Part shown: positions 9,512-19,831 of the stretch, in pieces | How the letters are laid out: the number at the start of each line of letters is the position of its first letter | Position numbering within the stretch: position 1 is the stretch's first letter | Origin: Folioceros fuciformis | Taxonomy: Eukaryota > Anthocerotophyta > Anthocerotopsida > Anthocerotales | Assembly: GCA_049999805.1 (NCBI GenBank) | Contig: JBNGIO010006161.1 | Span: forward strand, 1-64,000 | Direction: 5' to 3' | Length of the DNA: 64,000 bases | Position numbers and translations under genes: made by a program | Notes under the pieces: model-generated | The model's input: only the letters and a program-made list of their open reading frames with translations | Database searches by the model: none | Told to the model about the DNA's origin: nothing

Positions 9512-12055
9512 ATGACTGTGTCTAAGTTACGAGCTTTAGCACGGCCTCCTGGTCATCGGACTCCCAGGAACCAAACGTTGGCAAACAAGCAATTCGCCAG
9601 TCGACCTGACCATCGAAGATTTGAAGTGGTCGCAACTGCTGAAGCCGTGAGCAAGCTATGTGAGGAGGGCCACCTACCTGAGGCTGTTGAGGCTCTGGGA
9701 GTTCTGGTGCACACAGACTCTTGCATCTCAATAGATCTTCTATACACAGTCCTGAAGAAATGTGTTGCGCAGAAGGATCTTGTCCTGGGGCGGCTCGTTC
9801 ATGCTTTCACGGTGAAAAAGGGTTACCAGTCGGATACGTTCCTTAGCAACCACATTTTGCGGATGTACGGTGCCCACGGCAGGATGCAAGACGCGATGCA
9901 TGTGTTCGCGCTGGTTCCCAAACCAGATGCTTTCATGTGGTCTTCTATGATCTCTGCGTATGTCCGTCACGGACATTACAAGCATGCCATCCAACTGTAC
10001 CGTCGTATGACCAGGTCAGGTGCGAAGCCGGATAGCCATGTGTTCGTAGCAGTCCTTCAGGCTTGTGCCAAGGGGCAAGACCTGGAAACTGTACGAGAGG
10101 TGCACGGTGATGTGGTGGCGAGTGGATTTGAGAGGGACGCGTTTGTCTGTAGTTGCTTGGTTGATAGCTATGCAAAGTGTGGCAGCTTGGTAGATGCTCG
10201 AGCAGTATTTGACGGAGTTGGTAAGAAATGTGTGGTGATTTGGACTGCCATGATAGGAGGATATTCTCAGCACGGCATGGGGCAGGAAGCTCTTCATCTC
10301 TACAGTGTCATGCAAGAAGAAGGGATTACGGTACCCAATTCGCTGACATTTGTGTGCCTCCTGCAGGCCTGTGCTAGTGCAGGCACCCCAGCTCTGAAGA
10401 AGGGAAAGCAGCTTCATGCACAAATTAAAGAGCTAGGACAAGCATGTGATGGGTTTGTAGGCAGCAGCTTGGTGAATATGTATGCAAAGTGTGGCAGCTT
10501 GGAAGACGCCCTAAAAGTGTTTGACGGACTTGGTGAAAAGGATGTGGTCACGTGGAATTCCATGATAGCAGCCTGTTCCCAACAGGGCTTGGGGCACGAA
10601 GCCTTTCATCTCTACAGTGCTATGCAAAAGGAAGGGATGGCTACACCAGATTCTGTGACATATGTTTGCCTTCTGCAGGCATGTGCGAATATGGGCATCC
10701 CAGCCTTCGAGAAGGGTAAGGAGCTTCATGCACAAATTCAAGGTCGAGGACTTCAAGATGATGTGTTTGTAGCCAGCAGCTTGATCAATATGTATGCAAA
10801 GTGTGGCAGCCTAGACGATGCTCAGGATTTGTTTGATGGGCTTAGTCAAAAAGATGTTGTGACGTGGAGTGCCATCATAGCAGGATATTCCCAGCAGGGC
10901 ATGAGCCAGAAAGCTCTCCATCTTTACAGAGCAATGCAAGCAGATGGCGTGGCAGTACCTGACTCTGTGACCTTTGTGTCCCTCCTGCAGGCGTGTGCAA
11001 GCTTGGGAGCCCCTGTGTTGGAGACAGGGAAGCAGCTTCATAAACAAATTAGAGAACGGGGATACCAAGCTGATGTATTTGTGGCCAACAGTTTGGTGAA
11101 TATGTATGCAAAATGTGGGAGCTTGCAAGACGCTCACACGGTGTTCGACAGAATTGCTGAAAGAGATGTGGTAACGTGGAATGCCGTGATTGGATTGTAT
11201 GCTAAGCAGGGCTTGGGGCAGGAGGCTATTTGTCTCTATAGTGCTATGCAGAAAGAAGGCACAGTTCCACCTGATTCTGTGACATTTGTTTATCTCTTGC
11301 AGGCATGTGCAAACATGGCAGCGTTGCATTTGGGAAGGCAGCTACATGCGCAGATAGAAGAACTTGGATTTCAAGCAGATGTCGTTGTAGGGCGCTGTTT
11401 GATAAATATGTATGGCAAGGCGGGGAGCATGGTTGATGCACAGACGGTGTTTGAGGCACTGGTAGACCGAAGTGTTGCCTCCTGGAATGCACTGATTGCA
11501 GGCTATAGCTATCAAGGAGACAGTGAGGAGGTCTTTCAGTTGTCTCTCAGAATGAGAGAGGATGGGATACAGCCAGATGGTATCACTTTCCTTGAGATTC
11601 TAACAGTATGTAGTCATACAGGTCTGGTGAACAAGGGACGAGAGTACTTCAATGCTATGAGGAGAGTTGAGGGCATCACTCCAACGGTGGAGCACTACAC
11701 GTGCATGGTGGATCTTCTGGGTCGTGCAGGCCAACTGGATGAGGCACTGGCTTTGGTAAGGACGATGCCTGTAGTGCCTGACGCTGTAGTTTGGAGTACT
11801 CTTTTGGGGGCTTGTGGAAAGTGGAGCAACGTGGAGGTGGGGCTCTATGCTTTTGACCAAGCAGTGAAGCTAGACAAGAAAGATGCCACAGCATACTTGC
11901 TCATGGCCAAGATATACACTGGCGCTCGGATGTGGGAGCAAGCGCAGCGTATGCATTCAAAGAGAATGAGAATGATGGCATGGAAGCAGCCTGGTCAGAG
12001 CTGGTGGACAGACCTGGACGGGCTGGTGCATAGTTTTGCTGTTTCCTATAGCTGA
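9512..12055 (+). CDS. PPR gene B: PLS-class PPR-E protein, 847 aa
   Basis: Second gene of the same-strand array, 273 bp after gene A, intronless. It has the shared cap (AVSKLCEEGHLPEAVEALG), the opening block with DAFMWSSMISAYVRHG, only four L units between the first L motif and the last P motif, and E1/E2. Its leader (RTPRNQTLANKQFASR) is homologous to that of gene E (LTSRNRRLAKEQTAFR). P-motif 5/last residues are S/D T/N N/D S/D N/D N/D. The protein stops within PGQSWWTDLDGLVHSFAVSYS, the shortest C-terminus in the family, with no VGD or E+ remnant. An organelle editing-factor role is inferred from the family. Expression is not shown, but the long open frame argues for function. Confidence 0.92.
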   Translation: MTVSKLRALARPPGHRTPRNQTLANKQFASRPDHRRFEVVATAEAVSKLCEEGHLPEAVEALGVLVHTDSCISIDLLYTVLKKCVAQKDLVLGRLVHAFTVKKGYQSDTFLSNHILRMYGAHGRMQDAMHVFALVPKPDAFMWSSMISAYVRHGHYKHAIQLYRRMTRSGAKPDSHVFVAVLQACAKGQDLETVREVHGDVVASGFERDAFVCSCLVDSYAKCGSLVDARAVFDGVGKKCVVIWTAMIGGYSQHGMGQEALHLYSVMQEEGITVPNSLTFVCLLQACASAGTPALKKGKQLHAQIKELGQACDGFVGSSLVNMYAKCGSLEDALKVFDGLGEKDVVTWNSMIAACSQQGLGHEAFHLYSAMQKEGMATPDSVTYVCLLQACANMGIPAFEKGKELHAQIQGRGLQDDVFVASSLINMYAKCGSLDDAQDLFDGLSQKDVVTWSAIIAGYSQQGMSQKALHLYRAMQADGVAVPDSVTFVSLLQACASLGAPVLETGKQLHKQIRERGYQADVFVANSLVNMYAKCGSLQDAHTVFDRIAERDVVTWNAVIGLYAKQGLGQEAICLYSAMQKEGTVPPDSVTFVYLLQACANMAALHLGRQLHAQIEELGFQADVVVGRCLINMYGKAGSMVDAQTVFEALVDRSVASWNALIAGYSYQGDSEEVFQLSLRMREDGIQPDGITFLEILTVCSHTGLVNKGREYFNAMRRVEGITPTVEHYTCMVDLLGRAGQLDEALALVRTMPVVPDAVVWSTLLGACGKWSNVEVGLYAFDQAVKLDKKDATAYLLMAKIYTGARMWEQAQRMHSKRMRMMAWKQPGQSWWTDLDGLVHSFAVSYS

Positions 12056-12488
12056 AGACGTTTTTCTCAAGGAAGGATCTGTGCTGCATCTGGACCGATT
12101 ACCCGAGCGGACGTGCGCCGAGGGCTGGTTGCCTGCGATATCTTGGGAGGGCAGGCACATTGCATACGCAGCCTCATTTTTCATGTGATTCCATCACGTT
12201 CCACTTATCTCCATCAAGTGACTCACTTCGTCTCTCTGAGAGGACGGTGTATGTCGTGCGCTCCACGCGACTGTACTCAGAATCTGTAAATCTGTAGCTT
12301 TCGTCACTTACTTCAAGACTTCGATCGGTTACTCGCACCAAGAGTTTGAGTCATCGGGTGAGTGTGATCCTGGTAGCCATGGCAATGCGGAGAGCTACCG
12401 GCCCCCTGCCTTCGATCAGCCAATTGCGGGTTAAGAAGCAAGGCTCTAGGTCCAGGGCCTTCGGAATAGTGCCAGCCCATCCAAGCGG
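12056..12488. other. Spacer between PPR genes B and C with an old leader copy
   Basis: No complete gene. The stretch 12378-12488 (an ATG at 12379 opens a short frame) resembles at the DNA level the leaders of genes D and E, with CAATTGCGGGTTAAG-like and TCTAGGTCCAGGGCCTT-like blocks. Gene C nevertheless starts downstream at MSGWRW, so this looks like a former N-terminal leader now in the 5' flank. Confidence 0.45.
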
Positions 12489-15400
12489 ATGTCTGGCTGG
12501 AGATGGAGACGAACGATTTCAACAAGCGGGCTTGGGTTGATGCGCAGCTCGCTACGCGGGTTCTCGGAATGGACCGTCGTGCCACCAAATTCCACGGGAT
12601 CGTCCCGGACGAGTCTGAGCTTGGGGCCTGGAGGACACGATAGCATCGTAACTGCTACAACCGTGAGCAAGCTTTGTCACCAGGGCTTGCTGATTGAGGC
12701 TGTAAACGCCTTGGAAGTTTTGGTGCATTCGGACGGCTGTTTTCCCAAATCTCTGTTTTATACAGTCCTGAAGAGATGTGTAGCACAGAAGGATCTTCTT
12801 CTTGGTCGGCGGGTGCATCTGATGACTGTGAAGAAGGGATACAAGTCGGACAGGTTCCTGTGCAATCACATCCTGCGAATGTATGCTTGTCATGGGAGAT
12901 TGCAAGACGCGATGGACGTGTTCACCCTGGTTGCAGCACCAGATGCCTTCATGTGGTCTTCCATAATTTCTGCTCATGTTAAGCACGGGCAAGACACACA
13001 GGCCATACAACTGTATCATCGGATGAGGAGGTCTAGTGTCAAGGCAGATGGGCATGTGTTTGTGGCAGCCCTTCAGGCTTGTGCAAGGGCAGCAGACTTA
13101 CAAACTGGGCAGCTGGTGCATGCTGATGTGCTGGCCAGTGGCCTTCAGTTTGATGTGTTCGTCAGTACTTGCCTGGTGGACATGTATGCGAAGTGTGGCA
13201 GCTTAGAGGATGCTCAGAGGGTGTTTGACGGACTTGGTCGGAAGACTGTGGTGATGTGGAATGCCATGATAGGAGGGTATGCCCGGCAGGGCATGGGGCA
13301 GGCAGCCCTTGCCCTCTACAGTGCTATGCAGCAGGAGGGGCATTGGGTTGTCCCCGATTCTGTGACCTTTCTATGCCTCCTTCAGTCATGTGCAGGTGTG
13401 GGCAACCCCGCTTTGGAGAAAGGGAGGCAGATTCATGTTCAAATTAGAGAACATGGATACGAATCGGATGTGTTTGTAGGCAACAATTTGGTGAACATGT
13501 ATGCAAAGTGTGGCAGCCTGGAGGATGCTGAGAGAGTGTTTCATCGACTTGCTCAAAAAGATGTGGTCACATGGACTGCTTTAATCGCAGGATATTCCCA
13601 GCAGGGCATGGGGCTGGAAGCGCTTCAACTCCACAGTGTTATGCAAAACGAAGGGATCGCCATACCAAACTCCATGACATTTGTGGCCCTTCTGCACGCA
13701 TGTGCAGGTGTGGGCGCCCCAGCTTTGAACACAGGGAAGCAGCTTCATGCTCTGATTATTGAACAAGGGCATGAAGGGGATGTGTTTATATCCAACAACT
13801 TGGTAAACATGTATGCAAAGTGTGGCAGCCTAGATGATGCTCGTGATGTGTTTGATAGACTTGGTTTAAAGAATGTGGTTACCTGGAGTGCTATGATAGC
13901 AGGACTTTCACAGCAGGGCAGGGGGGAGGAAGCCCTTGGTCTTTATAAGGCCATGCAAGAAGACGGTGTGTCACCCAATTCTGTGACATTTGTGTGCCTC
14001 CTACAGGCATGCGCAGCTGTTGGCACAACGGCGCTGGAGATGGGGAAGCAGCTTCATGCACAAATCAGAGAACAAGGGCTTGAACAGGAGGATATCATAG
14101 TAAGCAGTTTGGTTAAGATGTATGCAATGTGTGTCTCCCTAGAAGATGAAGCGAGAGATGTCGATATCGTGGGTGCTAAAGACAGCATGACGTGGACTGC
14201 TCTGATTGCTGGATATGCTCAGCATGGCAAAGGCCATGAAGCTCTTCGTCTATACACTGCTATGCAAGAAGATGACATCACGCTACTTGATTCCGCAACA
14301 GTTGTGTGCCTTTTGCAGGCCTGTGCAACTCTAGGCATCCCAGCACTGGAGCAGGGGCGGCAACTCCATACACAAGTGATAAAACAAGGACTTGCAGGTG
14401 GTGTGTTCATAGCCAAGAATGTGGTGGACATGTATGCAAAGTGTGGCAGCTTGGACGATGCCCAAAGAGTGTTCGCTGGACTTCGTCACAAAGATGTTGT
14501 GACATGGAATGCCATGATAGCACGATATTCCCAGCAGGGCTATGGGCAGAAGGCCCTTCGTCTCTACACTGTTATGCAAGAAGAGGGCCTCACTGTCCCA
14601 GATAGTGTGACATTTGTGTCCCTCCTGCAGGCATGTGCAAGTGTGGGCAGCCCAGCATTAGACAAAGGGAAGCAGCTTCATTCAGAAATAAGAAAACTTG
14701 GGCTTCAAGATCAAGTGTTTCTAGCCGGCAGTTTGATGAACATGTATACAAAATGTGGCAGCTTGGAAGACGCCCAAAGAGTGTTTGATGGAGTTCGCGA
14801 AAAGGACGTGGTGGTGTGGAACACGATGATTGCAGGTTGTTCCCAGTCATGCATGGGCGAAGAAGCCCTTCATCTCTTCAGACGTATGAAAGAGGAGGAC
14901 ATCGCCATCCCTAATGCCGTAACATACGTGTGCCTCTTGCAAGCATGTGCAAATATGGCAGCTTTGCGTGTGGGAAGGCGGCTACATGCACAGATCGAAG
15001 AACGAGGGTTTCAATCCGATCTGGTCGTAGCCCATAGTTTGATAACCATGTATGGGAAGTCTGGGAGCATGGTTGATGCACAAAAGGTGTTTGAGGCGCT
15101 TGCAGAACGAAATATTGTCACCTGGAATGCACTGGTTGCAGGCTACAGCCACCAAGGGTGCAGTGAAGAGGTCTTTGACTTGCTTCTTAGAATGCAAGCT
15201 GATGGCATACAGCCAGATGGGATCACGTTCCTTGGTGTTCTAACGGTATGCAGTCATACGGGTCTTGTTAGCAAGGGGCGAGAGTACTTCGATGCTATGA
15301 CCAGTCACCACAGCATCACCCCCAAGGCAGAGCACTTTGCATGCATGGTGGACCTTCTGGGTCGTGCAGGTCGACTGGATGATGCGCTAGTTTTGGTGAG

Positions 15401-15704
15401 CACGATGCCTGTGAAGCCCAATTCTGCAGTTTGGCACGCTCTGTTGGGTGCTTGTCGAAAGTGGAACAACATGGACGTCGGACGCCATGCTTTCGACCAA
15501 GCAGTGAAGCTAGACAAGAACGATGCTGCAGCATATGCCTTGATGACGAACATGTACAGAGGTGCCCATATGTGGGAGCAGGCACAGGAACTGCAGAACA
15601 GGAGAATAGGAGAAAAGGCATGGAAGCTGCCGGGGCAGTGCTGGTGGACAGACATGGACGGTTTCGTTCATACTTTTCGAGTGGGAAAAGCCATCCAACG
15701 CTGA
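12489..15704 (+). CDS. PPR gene C: PLS-class PPR-E protein, 1071 aa
   Basis: Intronless member of the array. It has start MSGWRWRR, cap TVSKLCHQGLLIEAVNALE, opening block with RRVHLMTVKKGYKSD, six L units, then E1/E2 and PGQCWWTDMDGFVHTFRVGK. P-motif 5/last residues are S/D N/D T/N S/N T/D N/D N/N N/D. The first six match gene D exactly, so C and D are probably the closest pair. The S motif before P motif 5 is degenerate (MYAMCVSLEDEARDVDIVG), lacking the usual AKCGSLEDA core. The frame ends with VGKAIQR, after which an out-of-frame CTGAAACAAGAAG resembles gene A's tail. DYW is absent. Probable organelle RNA-editing specificity factor. Confidence 0.92.
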   Translation: MSGWRWRRTISTSGLGLMRSSLRGFSEWTVVPPNSTGSSRTSLSLGPGGHDSIVTATTVSKLCHQGLLIEAVNALEVLVHSDGCFPKSLFYTVLKRCVAQKDLLLGRRVHLMTVKKGYKSDRFLCNHILRMYACHGRLQDAMDVFTLVAAPDAFMWSSIISAHVKHGQDTQAIQLYHRMRRSSVKADGHVFVAALQACARAADLQTGQLVHADVLASGLQFDVFVSTCLVDMYAKCGSLEDAQRVFDGLGRKTVVMWNAMIGGYARQGMGQAALALYSAMQQEGHWVVPDSVTFLCLLQSCAGVGNPALEKGRQIHVQIREHGYESDVFVGNNLVNMYAKCGSLEDAERVFHRLAQKDVVTWTALIAGYSQQGMGLEALQLHSVMQNEGIAIPNSMTFVALLHACAGVGAPALNTGKQLHALIIEQGHEGDVFISNNLVNMYAKCGSLDDARDVFDRLGLKNVVTWSAMIAGLSQQGRGEEALGLYKAMQEDGVSPNSVTFVCLLQACAAVGTTALEMGKQLHAQIREQGLEQEDIIVSSLVKMYAMCVSLEDEARDVDIVGAKDSMTWTALIAGYAQHGKGHEALRLYTAMQEDDITLLDSATVVCLLQACATLGIPALEQGRQLHTQVIKQGLAGGVFIAKNVVDMYAKCGSLDDAQRVFAGLRHKDVVTWNAMIARYSQQGYGQKALRLYTVMQEEGLTVPDSVTFVSLLQACASVGSPALDKGKQLHSEIRKLGLQDQVFLAGSLMNMYTKCGSLEDAQRVFDGVREKDVVVWNTMIAGCSQSCMGEEALHLFRRMKEEDIAIPNAVTYVCLLQACANMAALRVGRRLHAQIEERGFQSDLVVAHSLITMYGKSGSMVDAQKVFEALAERNIVTWNALVAGYSHQGCSEEVFDLLLRMQADGIQPDGITFLGVLTVCSHTGLVSKGREYFDAMTSHHSITPKAEHFACMVDLLGRAGRLDDALVLVSTMPVKPNSAVWHALLGACRKWNNMDVGRHAFDQAVKLDKNDAAAYALMTNMYRGAHMWEQAQELQNRRIGEKAWKLPGQCWWTDMDGFVHTFRVGKAIQR

Positions 15705-16102
15705 AACAAGAAGCCTGAACAGAGGTCCGATGTAGGAGCTAGCGTGCAGACAATGTTGGTAAATGGATGTCTCGTGTGCCCATTTGCTTGTAGTTGAGAG
15801 AACTGCTATCTTAGCTGCTGTCCAGAGTATGCAGCTCTGAACCTTGCCTGTTTCCCTGTTTGTTTTGAGCGCGTGAACACTTGTCCTTTTCCTTTCGGGA
15901 CAGGAGCGGTATCGGACTCAGTTCCTGTATGTTCTGCCCACATGTACATAGACCACAATTCACCTTGTGAGTACACACTTCACCTGGAGTGTTCCAGCGT
16001 GCCGCCAGCCATGACCTGTAGCCCGTCTTCGCCATAGAAACGTATCGGACTGCAAGGTATCTCAGACACGAATGGGTCCCTCTGTGGATCTGGGAGCAGA
16101 GC
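15705..16102. other. Spacer between PPR genes C and D
   Basis: Nothing recognisable beyond presumed 3' and 5' untranslated sequence of the flanking PPR genes. Confidence 0.5.
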
Positions 16103-19100
16103 ATGCAAGGAGCCATGCATGCGCGAAGAGTCTACTATCTCCTAGCAAGAGCTCCACCTCGCAGCAAATTAAGGAACGAGCTCTGGGCAAACAACCAATC
16201 TGCGAGGTCCAGGGGCTTTGCAGGAATACAGCCAGTTTTGGGGCTCGAGCTTGCCCCGCTAGATGTCGAGACGGACTGCCAGGCGTANNNNNNNNNNNNN
16301 NNNNNNNNNNNNNNNNNNNNNNNNNNNNNNNNNNNNNNNNNNNNNNNNNNNNNNNNNNNNNNNNNNNNNNNNNNNNNNNNNNNNNNNGGCATGTGGAATC
16401 CAGACCCGCGTAGTCGGAGGTCTGCAGGATCCGAAAGCGAAGTGACTGCTGATACCGTGAGTGATCTCTGTCAGAAAGGACATCTCGCTCAGGCTGTCGA
16501 GGCCTTGGGAGTTTTGGTGAAGGCACATTCTCGTGTTTCCAAATCCCTCTTGTACACAGTCCTGAAAAAATGCGGTGTAAAGGAGGATCTTGTTTTGGGT
16601 CGCCGTGTGCATGCCTTCACGGTGAAAAGAAGTTATGGATCGGACACCTTCCTGTGCAACCACATCCTGCGAATGTATGCTTCTCATGGCAGGTTACAAG
16701 ACGCGATGGATGTGTTCACCGTGGTTGCCAAACCAGATGCCTTCATGTGGTCTTCCATCATTTCTGCTCATGTTCAACATGGTGAAGACAAGCAGGCCAT
16801 GCAACTGTATAGTCGGATGCGCGAGTCAAATGTGAAGCCAGATGGCCATGTATTCGTGGCCGCCATACAGGCTTGTGCCAGGGCAGCAGACTTCAAAGCT
16901 GGGCAACAGGTGCATGCTGATCTGCTGGCTAGTGGCGTTGAGCTCGATTTGTTCGTCTCTAGTTCCTTGGTGGACATGTATGCGAAGTGTCGAAGCTTGG
17001 AGAATGCTCAGTCTTTGTTTGATGGACTTCGTGAAAAAAATGTGGTGACTTGGAATTCCGTGATCTCAGGGCATTCCCAACAGGGTATGGGACATGAAGC
17101 GCTTCGTCTATACAGAGCAATGCAGGAAGATGGCATGGCCGTCCCAGATGCTGTGACATTTACGTGCCTCCTTCAGGCATGTGCAAGTGTGGGCAGCCAG
17201 GCGTTGGAGGAGGGTAAGCTGCTGCATGGAGAAATAAGAGAACGAGGATATGAGGAGGACGTGATTGTAGCCAACAGTTTGGTGAACATGTACGCGAAGT
17301 GTGGCAGTCTAGAGGACGCTCAGACGGTGTTTGAGGGGCTTGGTCGAAAAGACGTGGTCACATGGACTACTCTGCTTGCAGGATACTCTCAGAAGGGCAA
17401 GGGGCAGGAAGCTCTCCATCTGTACAGAGTTATGCAGGAAGAAGGCATCGCTGTGCCCAACTCCGTGACATTTGTGTGCCTGTTGCAAGCCTGCGCAATC
17501 GTTGGCACTCCAGCCTTGGAGACAGGGAAGCAGCTTCATTGGCAAATCAGAGCACAAGGACATGAAGGTGAGGTGTCTGTAGCCAATAGTTTGGTCAACA
17601 TGTATGCCAAATGTGGGAGCGTGGAAGATGCTCGGAGTGTGTTCGACAGCCTTGTTGACAGAGATGTAGTTACATGGAGTGCCATGATGGCGGGTTATTC
17701 CCAGCAGAGCATGGGGCAGGAATCCCTCGAACTTTACAGGTCTATGCAAGAAGAAGGCATCATTGCCCCCAATTCTGTGACATTTGTGTGCCTCCTGCAG
17801 GCATGTGCAAGTCTTGGTGCTCCAGCGTTGGACATGGGCATGCAGCTGCATGCGCATATCAGGAGACGTGGGCTTCAGTGCGATGTGGCTGTAGCCAGAA
17901 GTTTGGTGAACATGTATGGAAAGTGTGTCTGCCTTCAGGATTCTCAGAGAGCGTTCGATAGACTTGGTCACAAAGATGTCGTGACGTGGACTGCTTTGAT
18001 TGCAGGATACTCCCAGCACCACATGGGCCAGGAAGCCCTTCGTCTCTATACGAATATGCAAGAGGATGGCATGTCTGCACCCGATTCTGTGACATTTGGC
18101 TGCCTCCTGCAGGCATGTGCAGGTGTGGGCAGCGAGGCATTGGATCAGGGGAAGCAGCTTCATACTGAAATTGAGCAACGAGGATACCAAGGTGACATTT
18201 TCGTAGCCAATAGTTTAGTAGACATGTACGCAAAGTGTGGCAGCATGGAGGCCGCTCAAAGAGTGTTTGACGGCCTTGGTCAAAAAGATGTGGTAACATG
18301 GAATACCATGATAGCACGGTACTCCCAGCAGGGTATGGGGCAGGAAGCCCTTGGCCTCTATAGTGCTATGCAAGAAGAGGGCATTTCTATACCAGATTCC
18401 GTGACATTTGTGTGTCTCTTGCAAGCATGTGCAAGTGTGGGCACCGCAGCTTTGGAAAAGGGAAAGCAGCTTCATGCGCAAATTAGAGAACAGGGGTTCC
18501 AAGCAGATCTGTTTGTGGGGACCAGTTTGGTGAACATGTATGCAAAGTGTGGTAACTTGGGAGACGCCCAGATAGTGTTCAGCGAACTTGATCAAAAAGA
18601 TGTTGTGACTTGGAATGCCTTAATAGCTGGGTGTGCACAGCAGGGCAAGGGGGAAGACGCCCTTCACCTCTACTATGTAATGCAAGAAGAAGAAATTTCC
18701 GTACCCAGTTGCGTGACTTTTGTATGCCTCCTTCAGGCATGCGCAAGTGTGGGTCGCACAGCGTTGGAGAAGGGAAAGCAGCTTCATGTGCAAATTAGAG
18801 AACGAGGATATGACGCCGACGTGTTTGTAGCCAACAGTTTGGTGAACATGTACGCAAAGTGTGGTAGCCTTGAGGATGCTCAGCGATTGTTCGATGGGCT
18901 TGGTTGCAAAGATGTGGTGACATGGAATGCTATGATAGCTGGTTATTGCCAGCAGGGGATGGGCCACAAGGCTGTCAGCCTTTACAAGGCTATGGAAGTA
19001 GACGGCGTGGCTATACCCGATTCTGTCACATTTGTTTGCCTCCTGCAGGCATGCGCCGACGTGGCTGCTTTGAATGTTGGAAGGGAGCTACATTCACAGA

Positions 19101-19831
19101 TTGAACAACAAGGGCTTCAAGCTGACGTCTTTGTTGCCCGAAGTTTGGTGAACATGTATGGAAAGTCCGGGAGCATGCTTGATGCACGGCAGGTGTTTGA
19201 GGCATTATCTGAAAGGAGCGTTGTGGCCTGGAATGCACTGATTGTGGGCTACAGTCATCAAGGGAATAGTGAAGAGGTGTTTAATCTGGTTCTCAGAATG
19301 GGGGAGGATGGCATACAGCCCGATGGCGTCACGTTCATTGGCATACTGACGGTATGCAGCCATACGGGCCTCGTGAGCACAGGGCGGCAGTATTTTGAGG
19401 CTATGAGCAGCCAGTATGGCATCACTCCCACAGTGGAGCACTACACATGCATGGTGGATCTCCTGGGCCGCGCAGGCCAACTGGATGAGGCTCTAGCTGT
19501 GGTAAGCAGAATGCCCTTTTTGCCTACTTCGGCAGTTTGGCACACGCTCTTGTGTGCTTGCCGAAATTGGAGCAACGTGGAGGTGGGACGCCATGCGTTC
19601 GAAGAAGCAGTGAAGTCAGACAAGTTGGATGCTTCGGCTTACGTGTTGATGTCTAACATATACATCAGTGCCCAGATGTGGGAGCAAGCACAAGAGATGC
19701 AGACGAGGAGAATAGCTGTGAGGGCACGGAAGCAGCCGGGTCAGAGCTGGTGGACAGACATGGACGGGTTGGTGCATAGTTTCTTTGTTGGCGTCAGGAG
19801 GAGACCACCCAAGAATCAAGCAAGGCTGTGA
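16103..19831 (+). CDS. PPR gene D: PLS-class PPR-E protein interrupted by an assembly gap
   Basis: The frame is open on both sides of a 100-N gap at 16288-16387, between the leader (RNELWANNQSARSR, homologous to the leaders of B and E) and the cap (TVSDLCQKGHLAQAVEALG). The gap size is probably a placeholder, so the join is not proven and the length near 1240 aa is nominal. Seven L units precede E1/E2 and PGQSWWTDMDGLVHSFFVG. The tail RPPKNQARL matches gene A (RPKNQARL), showing common descent of that 3' end. P-motif 5/last residues are S/D N/D T/N S/N T/D N/D N/S N/D N/D. No DYW domain. Predicted organelle RNA-binding editing factor. Confidence 0.88.
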   Translation: MQGAMHARRVYYLLARAPPRSKLRNELWANNQSARSRGFAGIQPVLGLELAPLDVETDCQAXXXXXXXXXXXXXXXXXXXXXXXXXXXXXXXXXXGMWNPDPRSRRSAGSESEVTADTVSDLCQKGHLAQAVEALGVLVKAHSRVSKSLLYTVLKKCGVKEDLVLGRRVHAFTVKRSYGSDTFLCNHILRMYASHGRLQDAMDVFTVVAKPDAFMWSSIISAHVQHGEDKQAMQLYSRMRESNVKPDGHVFVAAIQACARAADFKAGQQVHADLLASGVELDLFVSSSLVDMYAKCRSLENAQSLFDGLREKNVVTWNSVISGHSQQGMGHEALRLYRAMQEDGMAVPDAVTFTCLLQACASVGSQALEEGKLLHGEIRERGYEEDVIVANSLVNMYAKCGSLEDAQTVFEGLGRKDVVTWTTLLAGYSQKGKGQEALHLYRVMQEEGIAVPNSVTFVCLLQACAIVGTPALETGKQLHWQIRAQGHEGEVSVANSLVNMYAKCGSVEDARSVFDSLVDRDVVTWSAMMAGYSQQSMGQESLELYRSMQEEGIIAPNSVTFVCLLQACASLGAPALDMGMQLHAHIRRRGLQCDVAVARSLVNMYGKCVCLQDSQRAFDRLGHKDVVTWTALIAGYSQHHMGQEALRLYTNMQEDGMSAPDSVTFGCLLQACAGVGSEALDQGKQLHTEIEQRGYQGDIFVANSLVDMYAKCGSMEAAQRVFDGLGQKDVVTWNTMIARYSQQGMGQEALGLYSAMQEEGISIPDSVTFVCLLQACASVGTAALEKGKQLHAQIREQGFQADLFVGTSLVNMYAKCGNLGDAQIVFSELDQKDVVTWNALIAGCAQQGKGEDALHLYYVMQEEEISVPSCVTFVCLLQACASVGRTALEKGKQLHVQIRERGYDADVFVANSLVNMYAKCGSLEDAQRLFDGLGCKDVVTWNAMIAGYCQQGMGHKAVSLYKAMEVDGVAIPDSVTFVCLLQACADVAALNVGRELHSQIEQQGLQADVFVARSLVNMYGKSGSMLDARQVFEALSERSVVAWNALIVGYSHQGNSEEVFNLVLRMGEDGIQPDGVTFIGILTVCSHTGLVSTGRQYFEAMSSQYGITPTVEHYTCMVDLLGRAGQLDEALAVVSRMPFLPTSAVWHTLLCACRNWSNVEVGRHAFEEAVKSDKLDASAYVLMSNIYISAQMWEQAQEMQTRRIAVRARKQPGQSWWTDMDGLVHSFFVGVRRRPPKNQARL
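16288..16387. other. Assembly gap (100 N) inside PPR gene D
   Basis: One hundred N bases, a size typical of an unknown-length placeholder. It interrupts the N-terminal region of gene D, so start codon and leader of this gene remain open. Confidence 0.98.

Noticed and set aside
12346-12540. Short frame with MAMRRATGPLPSIS upstream of PPR gene C
   Set aside because: Resembles an old leader but is out of frame with gene C and ends just inside it. Kept only as a fossil leader.
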